Assembly: GCA_903813345.2 (NCBI GenBank)
Contig: CAIIXF020000010.1
Location: forward strand, 1,667,169-1,731,168
From: Owenia fusiformis
Lineage: Eukaryota > Annelida > Polychaeta > Sabellida > Oweniidae
DNA: 64,000 nucleotides
Reading direction: 5' to 3'
In this document: piece after piece, positions 44,301 to 57,700 of the stretch
How positions within the stretch are numbered: position 1 is the first letter of the stretch
Layout: every line of letters starts with the position of its first letter
The notes under the pieces: generated by a model
Told to the model about the DNA's origin: nothing
Database searches by the model: none
Seen by the model: only the letters and a program-made list of their open reading frames with translations
Program-made: the position numbers and the translations under genes

Positions 44301-47122
44301 AGACAAACGAAACCATGTCTATAACAAAGAGTACGCTAGCTCTTGAGTATATAGTACTTCAGTACCACTAAATGATATATTGAGGTTCTACCACCAAGGA
44401 AACATGGTAACAAGTGATTCCATGGTGAAAAAACATAAACCTCTAATCAACATGTAAGATCTCTCAAATAGTGATTGAACTGAACACTGATGATACACTG
44501 ATTTAAAGTAAATGTGTGGCTATTTAAGACACAAATGTTTACACAGAAGCACGGCACGACTGTGAACCTGTTGAAGAGTGATACTGTCATGACTGAGGCT
44601 GGCTCAGTAAAACACTCTTCAAAACAGTGATTAAACTTAAACCGTGTTTAAAAACTGAGCAACCTGAACAAGGTCAAAATAAACAAATATTCATTCTGTG
44701 TTTGATGTGGTAGCAAACAGGCCAATGGTCTGGATATACAGATATAGGGACTTGTTATAAATAAGTATAACTACTTCCCCTCGTCCCAAAATAAAAACCT
44801 TTGGAATAACACCCAAGGTTGTAGTGAAAAACACAGAATTTGATTTACAGTCTCTTGAACTGACTTACCAAGAGATCTGAAAAGTCATCTTAGACTTCAA
44901 TAATCAACTTTTGACTTCAAAAGCTGTCAACGGTCAAGGCTAAGAAAAATAAAGGAAACAAAATCTTTACTGAGGTGATGTTTTAGACATAACCTTACTT
45001 AAACTGGCAAACTGAAAGCCGCCAAATGTTTAAGTTTTCAAAAAACCTCGACTGTAATCTTAATACCTCAAACAATTAAAACTGAGTTGAATGCTTTATG
45101 AGAAGCATCTGGAGAAAGTAACCTATGTCAAAGATACTTCCGCCAACTCAACTCTGAACGTTAATATTCCAGGAATAGAGTCTAAATAGGAGTATTCAGA
45201 AATGATTCTTGAGAATATAAAGATTTCAGTCAGAAATGACAAGTTCATGACATTGTCATTTGTCAACGCATACAACACTTCTTATATGAATAAGTACTTG
45301 TGTTGTTCAGTTGTTGGCTAATATAGCTAGAAGGATAGTCTAGTGACTCAAAACTAAAACAATCTAAGTCGCCTTCTACTTCTCTGTTGAAGAGACTGAA
45401 TCAACCAATAACAGGATGATTGTGATCATCCATGAATCGTTTTCTTCAGCATATATTAATAGCACATCTGCAATTACTTGGATAAGACAGAAACGCTCAA
45501 TCAGGGACAATAACTTATAGGTCTCTGATTCGAAAAGATTTTACATCTACTTGGAAGATGAGTAGGCTAAAAATGCTAGGCCTATATTGGTCTTTTCTGT
45601 GAAGAAGATGACGACTTCACAGTAGGCCTACTGTTAATCTTACAGTTACTTTTGTTAATCTTTAGCCTATCCTTTTTCTGAACAGTAGACAAACAACTCA
45701 GTCCAGAAATAACTGTACCAAATGCATAAGTGACAAACTTATCCTGCTGCGCATAACTAGTATAAAAACTAAATGGACTAAATAACCAATATACTGTGGT
45801 CAGCATACGTGTTCTATGTATGCAACATTATATGAATACTACACCAGATTTACAACATACAGTGTTACTTTCTAAATACATTTAAATGTATGTGAACCAA
45901 GTGTCTTCGTCTGAACATCATCGTGATCACGCTACTGTAAGATGAAGAAATATCTTCTGTAAGATGAAGAAATATCTTCTTCATTCTAGGATCATACAGT
46001 CTATGCTCGATACATGTCAAATCCTGAAAGACAAATTTACTGGTGTAGTTATTTCTTCATGTTTACATAATTCATATCGGGACTGGAGTCCTTTTATAAA
46101 CTATCATAAAGAAAAGAGATGATAACTGCGTTTTTATGAACACGTATGTGTTTTCATTGTGGACTTACAACCAAAAAACACATGAGCAGTAAAGAAGCCA
46201 TTTCGTCAGCATTCTCCTGAACACATATGTGTTTTTATTGTGGTCTAACAACCAAAAACACCTCAGCAGTAAAGAAGCCATCTTCAGATGTAGATATTTT
46301 TCAAATTTCTCATATTCATCTGGAACTGAACACGTTATGTGATAAATACAGAGACGAACAATTGAGAGCTATGTAAACTTGAACAGTTAATGTTTTCTTT
46401 ATGGACTGACAACCAAAAGAAAAACCTCAATGATAGGCAAGGTACTGTAGGCATAAACACAGTGTCTACCTTCTTCGGGCTTCCTTACTTTCTTATCTGG
46501 ATCGAAAATCTCTCATGTAACATACACAGAGAAGAACAATATGTAATATTACGTTCTCTGTACATGATGTCTTCTGATGGTCAAATGACCCCTGTGAAAT
46601 TGTCATTTATATATGACAAATTGTCTGGAAAAAGGTCAATTGACACTAGAGACCTTTTCCATATGCTTACTATAATCTCATGTCGGGACTGAAGACCCTA
46701 TATGGAGCAAGCAAAGATAAAACGAACGAGGTAAGATCTTCGACATTTTATAGATCAGATGTTTTCTTTGTGGACTAACAACCCAAAGAAAAAACCTTGA
46801 AAACTTGTCTTATAGTTCCATATGATCTATTTTCCTCGTCCTCTTACTTTCATTTGTAACTGATGAACCTGTAGAACAACTAACTTCCTAGTTCCGTGTC
46901 CATAGTCACAAGTTATTTGTAAATTTATTGCGATTCTAAAATTTCCGTCTTTACAGAAGGAAAATGGCGGAATAATTGAGGAATATCCGGGCATTTGTGC
47001 GGGGGTGCACAGTGTAATATGCTCAAGAAATTCCCGGGAAGTTGGCCATAGATAGATTCAATGGTGGATGTTAGCACATAGTGGCAATATTAGTGTAAGT
47101 AGTAAAGGTTTGCGTAGTAAAA
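41307..47122. repeat. 5.8-kb inverted-repeat-bounded, hairpin-rich, gene-free block
   Basis: 41356-41481 is the inverted copy of 46968-47091. 41600-41649 is the exact or near-exact inverse of 47073-47122 (TTTTACTACGCAAACCTTTA...). A further inverted pair (41307-41375 with 41537-41600) makes a ~300-bp palindrome at the left end. The ends share the word AATATTGCCACTATGTGCT. Between the arms there is no long ORF. Many short perfect stems occur instead: 42000-42010/42034-42044, 42420-42438/42477-42495, 43184-43193/43209-43218, 44571-44580/44613-44622. It may be one large non-autonomous element or a structured non-coding transcript. Confidence 0.65.
46148..46795 (+). repeat. Four copies of a GTGGACTAACAACC hairpin
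   Basis: Hairpins at 46148-46181, 46229-46261, 46392-46424 and 46761-46795 share the apical part TTGTGGACTAACAACC. The outer stems are GTGTTTT/AAAACAC in the first two copies and GTTTTCTTT/AAAGAAAAAC in the last two. Both strands of the stem changed together, so pairing is kept. Confidence 0.65.
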
Positions 47123-47227
47123 TAAGTCATAGTCATGAAAATACTTGAAATACTAAATAGCTGTGGGTAGGCATTTGTTTCAGAGCCTATTAATGCACAA
47201 CAGAACAACAGTAGGAGAGAAGGCTTA

Positions 47228-48603
47228 CGGACAACTCATCCCCTAGACAACTCATCCCTGGACATCTCATCCCCTAGACAACTCATCCCCTGGACATCTC
47301 AGCCCCTAGACAACTCATCCCCTGGACAAGTCATCCCCTAGACAACTCATCCCCTGGACAAGTCATCCCCTGGACAACTCATCCCCTGGACAACTCATCC
47401 TTCATCACATGAAGCTAAATTGTAAAGTGTGTCTTGAAAAGAAATACTTAGTAAATACATCTTAGATCATTCAAAATATTATTTTTCACTTTACTGACAC
47501 AAATAAACAGTCAAACGATGTCATTAAAACTCTCATCTCTTATTCTTATATTACATAACTCAATATTTCCTGACCAAACAAATAAAATTCTCTTTGTGTC
47601 TAAGTTAAACATGAACTTCATTAACTTCATCTGTGAATGCTGTGAAAAAATAATCTTTGGATTAAAGAATATTTGAGCTATGAACAACAAACATATTATA
47701 ACATCAAAGGAACTTCTTCAATCAATGTTAATACAGAGACATATAATGTTTTATATGTCTCTGGTTAATATCATATCGAAATGAAAAATAAATATTTACA
47801 AAACAAATCACAGATTAATTGGTTGATTATCTCTTTGTTTTTTAGCAATTTTTCCCCTCCAGAAAGTTTTTGTTTATCACTGGTACTCCACTAGATTATG
47901 CTGGTTACGGAAGCAGATCGTAACAAAATGTCAAAGAAACGATTTTGATTTTTACCTAATTCCGGTGTTGCAGCCAGAATTCCCACGACAATTTTATCAC
48001 AAACGTTTGTCGGTTTCATATGTTTAAGAAAATGTACATGTTTGACAGAATCGTTGATTTAATACCTCACTATTGTTACATAAATGGAATCGGTTAGAAG
48101 TGCAGATCTGAACCGTTTTAGAAGTTCTGTTTACATAAAGTAACAAAAGTGAGATATAGAATGTCATGGGAATTCTGCCTACAGCTTGTGATATGAGGAA
48201 AAAAGAAAAATCTTCTATACCTTTGAGGCTCCAACATTTTGTTACCCAAACGGATCAACAGCGTAATCGAGTGAAGTAACATTGTTCATGTAATATATGT
48301 TTTTTGAAACTTAAAGCTGACCATATTCACAACCAAAACATTTAAAAATCATTTGAATATCAGATATGAATTGGTAATATAATATTAAATTACAATACTC
48401 AAACATGCTTAAAGATTAGTCATCCAGGGGATGAGTTGTCCAGGGGATGAGTTGTCTAGGGGATGAGTTGTCCAGTGGATGACTTGTCTAGGGGATGACT
48501 TGTCTAGGGGATGAGTTGTCTAGGGGATGAGTTGTCCAGGGGATGAGTTGTCTAGGGGATGAGTTGTCCAGGGATGAGTTGTCTAGGGGATGAGTTGTCC
48601 GGT
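47228..48603. mobile_element. Foldback element with 16-bp repeats in its arms
   Basis: The left end (47228-47402) is a tandem array of GACAACTCATCCCCTA/G. The right end (48418-48603) is the same 16-bp array in inverse orientation, ending GGATGAGTTGTCC. Inner segments also pair (ATCGTAACAAAATGTC near 47920 with ACATTTTGTTAC near 48235; CAGAATTCCCA near 47978 with TGGGAATTCTG near 48168), so the whole 1.38 kb folds on itself. No ORF. Confidence 0.85.
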
Positions 48604-48609
48604 TACCGG

Positions 48610-49440
48610 AGAGAATATACCATTATACCGTTATAATAGAGAGGTTAAGCTCAGTGAACACGAGAATGTTCTTGACAGAGATGTTTGGGCAAAATGAGAA
48701 AATACATTTGTGAACCACAATGCCTTTTCAGGTATTTTATCCCAGAAGAAGAGCGGAGAGAATATATGTTGTAACATGAACTGGCCTTTTTGAGCCCAGA
48801 ACCTAACCCTAAACGGTTAACCATGTTTAAATGAGCTATCCATGCATTAGATTCCTTGACCTACTGTAGACACTAACCTTAACATCCCATTAAATAGTAT
48901 TTTATATATTCCCCAGTGACAGTTATTTGTTTTATAATACGGAAACTATAAAATACAAATCACAACATTTGTTTAATCAACCTTTGGTCCTGTTTTATAG
49001 TGTGGGGTATAGAAGTCTCGTCGTTTAAAGTGTACTAAATCATAACTTTCCGAACACGTTGATATTAGTATATTACAGATGTATTTCCTGTTACTGATCT
49101 ATGGGTTCATTTTTACATTTACATTTAGTGTTGAAAAAAATACAATTTACAAACATATGATAATTTGAGGATTTGTGAAACATTGAAGATAATAATAAGT
49201 GGTACTTCAACCTATTCTCCCTCTTAGTGTATATAAAAGGAGAGATTAAGCCCCAGTCACATTTGCTCTATAGTGACCTTAGCTTCACAAAATCAATATG
49301 AAAATCTACATCGTACTGCTAATCCCTACATTTTATGCTACATATTTCTCTCAATTTTGGAAAGCTCGGCCGCCTCTGTACAATAACCATAGATCAAATG
49401 TGATTGAGGCTTTCCTATATAACACATTATTGAACAATTA
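48610..49440. other. No gene seen
   Basis: A/T-rich sequence with no supported features. Confidence 0.35.
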
Positions 49441-49441
49441 A

Positions 49442-49637
49442 ACACTCCCCTCTAAAAAATTTAGCAACAAAAAGTCTTCTTTTGGGTCACTTATCATTAT
49501 CAAAGCCTATTTATGTTTAATTAACCAGATTAGTCTGAAATTTCCGAACTATTGTCAAGCGACAAAATAAAGACTGTCAGGCTTTGATATGCTATCAAAT
49601 TATAACTTCCAGCAGCCAAACTTATGGAGGGGAGTGT
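49442..49637. mobile_element. 196-bp MITE (ACACTCCCCTC ends)
   Basis: The termini ACACTCCCCTC (49442-49452) and GAGGGGAGTGT (49627-49637) are exact inverses. Inner arms TATCAAAGCCT (49498-49508) and AGGCTTTGATA (49579-49589) also pair. A related GAGGGGAGTGTA word occurs at about 29875. Confidence 0.75.
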
Positions 49638-50019
49638 AGCTCTATTCAAGACAACAGCTTTTTACATTAATTTTTTCATTTACTGAAAGCACTCTAAAAT
49701 TCTTCCATGATTTTGCAAGATAGTAAAAAGTCATATATTTAAATAATATTTGCTAAGTACAACATTTACATTCTTAATTCTGTGCTATGGACACAACATT
49801 GTGTCTTTAAATGCATAAACCTCACTGTACACATTACTATGTATCTTTAAATGCATTGCCTTGCTTACACATTACCACAACTTTATCTCCATTACATGTA
49901 TATTTATAGGTAGGTAATCTTCATCTAGCTCAAAATATCTATCTAGTTTATCCACTCATCAACTCACTTAAAGAAAATTGTTCACTTCTACAACATCAAA
50001 TATAATATTATTCATGTTA

Positions 50020-50200
50020 TATGCATGTATCCTAACAAAATACATGCATGTACCACTACAATATATATGCATGTAGCAATACAAAATATATAAATTACAG
50101 TACCACAAAATACTTGCATGTACCATACGTAGAATACATGCATGTACCATAAAAATACATGTATGTACCCCTACAAAATACATGCAAACACCCCTACAAA
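50020..50200 (+). repeat. ACATGCATGTACC minisatellite
   Basis: Six to seven diverged units of about 25-32 bp, each carrying ATGCATGTA(CC) followed by a CTAC or ATA spacer and AAAATA. Confidence 0.75.
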
Positions 50201-50205
50201 TATTT

Positions 50206-51098
50206 CATTAAACTAGAGGTGTCAAGTATTAACAAGTTAACCAGTTAACCGCCGATAATGCCTTAACCGGTCTGTGTTTTTATGGGTGGTTAGTTGACCG
50301 TGTATAATTCTGTTATTTCCCGCGCTAATATTGCATGCTCATCTGTTTGGTTTTAAAGTGTCAGTTTCACGTAAGCTACTCATACATGTCATAAGTCCGA
50401 TAACTCCTTACAAACATCCAATCAGCAACTTTAATCCCTGACACATTGCTTTCCCGAGCTTACTTTGCATGTTAATCTGTTTGTTTTTCAAGTGTCAGTT
50501 TCATGTGAGCTACTCATACATGTGATAGTTCCGATCACTCCTTACAAACATCCAATCAGCACCTTTAATCCCTGCCACATTGCTTTCCCGCGCTTACTTT
50601 GCATGTTAATCTGTTTGTTTTTCAAGTGTCAGCCATGTGTAATCAACTCATATTGCAAAACTATTTCATAAATAAATTATATGCATTTTTTAATTTTTCA
50701 GTTTTGTTATTATTGTTGTCTATCAACGTCGCCAAAATGTCAAAGGTAAAAGCCTCGCTTTGGTAGTGAGAAAATTAAAATCAAAATAAACACTAATCAG
50801 CTGCAATTCTCGTTGTTATGGTGCGTTCGTGGAGATTCCAAGGGTAAACCAGTGTGGTAATTTAGAGGTACCGGAACCCAGGTAGTGTATGAATAGAACA
50901 GAGTAAAGCTTGACGAACATACAAAATAAAAGCTGATATATAATTTTTCCAATTTTTTTCAACTTTCAAGATCGAAGATGAAGATTTCATTTGAAATTAT
51001 CAGTTCAAATTTCCCGCCGGTTAACCGACTTTAACCAGTAAAAACATCCGGTTAACCGGTTAATGCTCAAGCAGTTAATTGACACCACTACATTAAAC
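50206..51098. mobile_element. Non-autonomous hAT element with 8-bp TSD
   Basis: CATTAAAC at 50206-50213 and 51091-51098 is an exact 8-bp target duplication. The element (50214-51090, 877 bp) starts TAGAGGTGTCAAGTATTAAC and ends TTAATTGACACCACTA, inverted repeats of the hAT type (TAGnGGTGTCAA). The subterminal regions are rich in GTTAACCGGTTAA. It contains ~130 bp repeated about 2.4 times (50340-50640; CATGTTAATCTGTTTGTTTT). No transposase. Confidence 0.93.
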
Positions 51099-51797
51099 TA
51101 TAGCATCACAGCAAAGGTCAAGTAGTTCGCAAACAAGTCACCATTAATGAGTTGAATAAATCATCAGGTTAAATCAACTTAATATTCATTTCTATACTTA
51201 GATTCATGATAAATCTAGACCAGTTCCAAATCTTAATACATGTTCATCGTGTTGTACTCTTTTTTGGTATCAACAAGATTTATACAATAGAGATGAGAAA
51301 AATTACAAGCCCTCCAAATGGTAGTTAACTGTATGCGATTGCACTAGCTTGGTGGTAAATAAAACCAACAACCATGGAATGATGGGTGCTTGAATTCCAT
51401 GTTTCCATGTTATACATTACATTATGCATAGGGCTTGAACTAGCCATTTTTATACTAATACAGAAGCCTTAAACTGACAAGTTTAACCATATAATGTATC
51501 AAAAACGTATTGTCTGTGTAATGGAACACAACGAAGAGATCTTCATGTCTGTCTTTGAGTGTAGTTATAAATCTGTACAGTATGAAACATTTCAGCAAGG
51601 TATAGCTCAGGAAAATTAGTGGTCAACTAAATACAATATCCAATGCTTCCTTATCAAATAGCCCCAAGTTAGGATGATGTAAAAGATCTAATGAATCATT
51701 TGTTTCTGTTACATTAATCTTGCTCTAGGTTGGTGCATTTGAAGACACTAACATGGCCCAGCCAGCGAAATGAATGGATCTGCACTTGTGTGTAGTT

Positions 51798-54700
51798 TTA
51801 GTAGTAAGGCCTTCTGGGATTATTCTGGAAGAAACAAGTAAGAATTACAAAGGATGATCTCAAATGGATCCTCATAGAATAATTATGATCATTAAGACTA
51901 CTGTTTAAATGATCAGCACTGTATATGCAGAATTTAAATAAGGATGCTTAGACCACAAGCATTTATCTCTGTGGCAATAAAAATGTAATACAATTCAATA
52001 TTAGCAACTGTATTTTATATGAACCATGCTTCAATGTCTTTGAAGGGAGTTTATAACTTTTCATGAATCTGCCTACATTTGGATTAGGCCTGAACTTATG
52101 TGGATATCTCTCTTACCATTGGATTAGGCCTGAACTTGTATGCCAACATCATACGTTTCCTATAAGCATCAAACTCATCATCATCTGCCTTTAGTGTGTT
52201 GTTCTTGGACACCCCCAGTCCCTCACCATCCAATGATGTCTTCCCCCTGAAAGAATATGGAGAATATGGGCACAACTCAAAAACCATTGAGACTTCAATT
52301 ATGTCAATGTTTTTAATTAAGAATGAACAGCAGCCATTTATCTTTTCAGTTCTATAATTTTTATTGGTGACTAAATGGAAAATGTTGTTTTCCTAAAATA
52401 CTATGTTTAACCAAAGTATTGAAATCTTTCCATAAAAATCAAGAAAATTAAAAAAAATCCAGGTGTCCAGTGCCTGCATTGAGACGCCTGGTGAACAGTT
52501 CGAAAAAATTCCTGGTAGATCTATCATATTTTACGATACCATGCACCAATTTATTTAGCAATTAGATAGTAAACTTTCTCCTAAAAAATATTTCTTCCAG
52601 ATTTGTTGAATTATCTTGCAGAAATCGCCTCTTCCTCCCTCCGCCACATTCATCCTATCACCGAGCGTGATTTAAGCATATTATTACTCATTTCAGGACA
52701 AAGCTGAACCAGTTCATCACTTAAATAGATACATGACCAAGCAATCACGCATCGTGATATACATGACCACGTTGCCTTCAACTTTCCAAAGAGCCCCAAG
52801 CAAGGGTTAGATAAGAGGGGCCTGGTAAATGTTGGTCACAGAAACATTGAAGGCATGCTGATTGTAAACTATAGTAGGATGTTTTAAACCATTAAAAGAA
52901 TAAGGGATAGAAAGTGGAAAACTGAGTGCCGAACTGATGACAAAATTTTCCCTTGAATTGAAAATAGGTATATTTCCTTTTCCAATTTTTGACCACTATA
53001 TTCTCAACTCATCACTTCTAGTTCCTTTAATCAATTCTGAGACTTGTAAGTACCAAAAATATGTGGCTTACTTGTTAACTGGAGCAGTGATGCCCTGTTG
53101 TTTATTTCCGAGACCCTCACCGTCCTTCCAGCCCATTTTCTCCAGCATCTTAAAGCCAACATTCTCACATGTCAGCTTGAAGTCCTTGTAATCTGACAGA
53201 TCTGGTTCACGTCCTTCTTTTAATGCCTGTAACAATTTTTCACTCATTGAGCTGATAAAGACAGTGGCTGAGATAAGAATCTAAAAGTGAGTGTCTATTC
53301 AGTATCCATGGTGACCCTTGAGTACAATATCAATTATACAATTACATGTATTTCTCCTCGATGAAAATCTAGAATTGTTCTAAAATGACCTTGATTTTTG
53401 ATTGTTTATTATTCAATGTGAATTACACAGCCGTTTCATAATGTGCATCATTCCTATTTAAACTTCCCTTTGACCACATGCACCATTTGTTTGTGAAACT
53501 GACCTGAAATGTTTCCATAAACTTCTCCAGTTCATCAGGGGGAAGGAAGTCTCCAATATGGTGCTTTCCTTTGCTCATCTCCGTCAACTTTACAGCCCAT
53601 TCTGAAACAAACATTTTTCTAAATTATCAAGGTTTATTCATCATAATTATATTAATTCAGTACATAATTGAGCACATGGGCAAATGACATTTCAGCTGCC
53701 CATTAATACATAGTTATAATAATATGCAGAAAATATGATTATATGGAATTTCAAGTTTTTAAATGTAGATCTTTGAGGCTAAGTAAATTTTGAGGCTAAG
53801 TAAAGAGGGTGTAGTGGGCGAAGAGGTAAAATTCAATTTATCTATGATCTAAGGCAAATGAAGTTGTTATCAAAAATATTCTTTGATTTTCTGAATTAGT
53901 TACGTTTAAAGCTCCAAATGTGAGTAATTTTAAATTTTAATTTCAAGATCTATGATTATCAATTTAGTTAGCTTTTTCTTGTTAAATCTTGTCAAAAGGG
54001 TCATATTGTCTTAAAATGGGCATGCTGAAAAATATCTGGTTGATTCTAGTAAGTATTACTTAACTGATGAGAGAAAATCATAATTCAATCGATCTGTTCT
54101 CATTCTGTTTAAAAATTTTCTTAGTTTCTTGTCAGATTGAAAGAACTCACAGAAAGCATGTCTATCTTCCACACACATGATTAACTTTTTTTAAAGGGAG
54201 ATACTATACAAATATTGAATGATGTTTTCGTGCAATACCTGTATATATTTCTGAGGGTGTATTCCACCCAGCCTGAAGGGCAAGTGGAATACATCCCAAA
54301 GAAATATATACAGGTATTGCACGAAAACAAAATTCAATATTTGTTTTAAATTCATGCATATTAACAGTTTAACAATTTTAATTCATTAACTATATAGGGT
54401 CTCAAAAATCGAAAATTGGATAAAAATGCCACATGTTCACAGTAGTCTATACAGGTGACATTTTGTTGAATACCTGTATTTATTTTTCTAAGAATACACC
54501 TTTTATATCAATGACTTACACATGTATGTATTTTTAGTCACATGGTACATGACCGACCAATCACATGCTGATTGTCACTACAGAGAAATAATAATGTCAG
54601 TTATTCTCATTTCTAATGGATATTTGAATTGATATTTGAGTCTATTTCAGCTTTAGTTTTTCCATCATTTAAAAGTTTACATTCTACTATTCTTCTATTG

Positions 54701-57700
54701 TATGAGCATGGCTTAAAGGCAGAATCAGATCTAGCAAAGTCCTGACAAAATTGTTTCAATTTAAGAATATTTTGGGCTCATATTATTCCTTGTCATGACT
54801 ACTATTTTCTAAAAAATACCCAAAGTGTATACTGTATTTGAGGAAAAGTAAAGATTTTTACAATAATACATGTACATTTATATTTCTATAAATGTGGTTG
54901 CCATTTTTATTATTTGGGAGAATTTGAACAATTTTCCCCTATTTTGACACTTCGAATCCTTAATAACTTCACCCAATTTATAACTTATTGTGGGTCTTTT
55001 AGGTAATATTGTATTTGAGATTTTAAGGAATATATTGGTCAATACAACTGTACATGTTGCTTGTAATTTTGTCACTCCCTATCAATCTGATTCTCCCTTT
55101 AAGAAATACTGTTAAGTTACACTAAGAGTTTGTGTAAAGAACAAAATCTCACCTTTTGTAGCATCCATCTCTGCTACACGGCGTTTGTGCTCCCACGTGC
55201 CTCCCTCTGTATCCTCATCAGAATCATATTCATACTTAGGTTTAATCCTCATGTTAGCCTCCAAGGCTTTAGCTTGAGCCTCCATGGCTTTCTTTTTAGC
55301 ATTCATGTACTCAACCATAGCATTCATCTAAAATGTATTTGAAATGTTGAATTATAGATTTTGTTGTATAAGGTGTAATTGTTAATGTAATTACAATTTC
55401 ATTTTAATGAGTGTTTCAGATTATCAATATGCCATTTCATATTAAAGTAATTTTATTTTCTGGAGAAGAGAAACATTGAAATACATGTAGTCTGATTTAA
55501 CTTTTGAGAACTTGTAGATGATTTTGAAAAAGAATTGGTCAATTTGAAACAAGCTGAAAAAAGACCTTTTGACCTTTTCGACCTTAAGAAGGTCATTGAA
55601 GATGAAATCTATAGTCAGACTTGAACTTATGAGAATTGGTCAATTTGAAGCAAGTTGAAAAAAGAGAGACCATAACAATATACTATATGGTATCAAAAAT
55701 TCACTCAGTAATACTTGTACATTCCTATAACTTGAAATGAAAAACTTGAATCTTGCCATCAAATATAAAGATAAAGAAAATCTGTTTACTAGATACAGTC
55801 TTCGCGTCCTCTAGACATCTAGACAGAATTCAGATGGACAGATGGATGAACAGACAGATGGAGGGCTTCACTACATCTCTATTAAACTTAGATTGAGATA
55901 ATGAAGAATTGGGCCAAATGTGATGGTTTTGAATCACTTGCAATACCATATTTGGTTCTTCAAAGAAATTAAACATTACCTGTTGCTGTTCTTGAATCTG
56001 TTTCATTTGCTCAAAGTCCAGCGTTTCATCACTTCCTGTCACTCGCTTGGCATACGCTGCATTTGCCATTTGACTAATTTGCATCACATTGGCCTGAAAA
56101 CCTACAATAAACAACATTTACCTATGCAGTGTTCCTATAACATTTGCAAATCTAAATTCCTGACCTTTCCATGACTTATTTTCACTGACAAAAAGTTCAA
56201 TGACTGTTTTCTGTAGATTTAGTAGTTTTCATTCAGTTTTACTTGTTTCACCCTCTTCAGTTTGTGGTCCGATTTTCAGCTATTCAAATTCCACTCACTT
56301 AGGGACTCCGGCCATTTTAGAGAAAATTCTGAAATTCCATGACTTTTCCAAATCAGGGAAAACATTTTCCCAAATGAGCTCACCACTTCAATAATGACTA
56401 TCCTGACAGAAACTACCTCTTTAATAAACTAATCGAGATAAAACTTTTCAATTGGAGAAAATAGAACTGAGATTGTTAGCTATTTTTCAGAATGAGTTCA
56501 TTCTTAGAATTGACCTGATTTATTTTAGAATTGCACACCAACCTGCCAGTGTTGGTTCGGCTGTAAGAGGAGGGTTTATAGAGCCCCCTAATTGTGCGCC
56601 CCCTAATTGTGCCACATTGACAACACCAGGTGCTCCTAGTGCACTAACACTCGCAACCCCTGGGGCTGATATACCCCCCAGGTTGGCAGGGATAGCCACA
56701 GGGGTTGTTTCCTCCTGTGGCCCCCATCGACTTTTCCGTTTACGCTTCCTTCTCTGCTCTTTACTCTCTGCAAAATGAAGACACATTTTGTTAGGGTTAA
56801 ACATTATATTAGGTTAATCAATCGCTGCTCTTTATTACAAAACATTTCTTATCGCTACATTATGAGCCCTTTAAAACTAAATCTCAATTGTCATTACAAC
56901 CAAATGCCTCTTAAGCCCAATTGTCAAGATAAATGCCATTGAACAGACATTGACACGACCCCACACAACTATCATGTGACACGCCCCTATGGATGATTTT
57001 ACTTTTCATCCATTTTTTCAGTTTACCTTCCTGTTCCTCAGTGTCGCCCTCTGCAGCCTTTTCTGTCTGTTCAGCTGCCTTGTATTCAGTCACCATTTGT
57101 CTGAAGTAACGATACGCTTTACTGGTCTCCTCATAAAGGAACCTATATTGAAAAACAACAATATTAAAATAGAAATAATGCAGGAAACCAAATGAGAATG
57201 AAATTTGATGTAACCTAAATACAAAACTGTCATCAAAATTGGCTACAGCTAGAATTAATTTTTCATCTTTTTAAATTGAAAGATGCACTTGTACATGTAT
57301 GCAAAAGTGCCTATGGGAAAGAACAAAAACTGCAACAAATCAGAGCAAGAAATGAGACACCTAAGAATACAACCATTCATAAAGAAAACAAACCCCCAAT
57401 TATGATCTTACAGGTAAGGTAACAAAGTTTAATATCCCCTAGAATATACAAATATGTATATACATATATACTATACAAATACTATACATAGTACTATGTA
57501 TATCAAACATACCAGAATGCTTGGTTGTCTTTGTTATTCTTCTTTGCAATTTCCTCAACCTGTGGGCCACCTTCTGCGACAAATTTGGCCAACTTCTCGA
57601 TGATTTCTTTTGTGTCTGCATCATCTGGGGGAGAGACTAGAAAACCTGGATTAGTATGGGGCCCGGGTCCAAGCCTTGGGGGAGGTGTTACTACGGTAAC

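Noticed and set aside
44480-44500. CTGATGA word resembling a hammerhead ribozyme core
   Set aside because: The required GAAA and the stems I-III are not in position.
47228-48603. Regular repeats that might be a CRISPR array
   Set aside because: Units are contiguous 16-mers without spacers, in opposite orientation at the two ends, in eukaryotic DNA.
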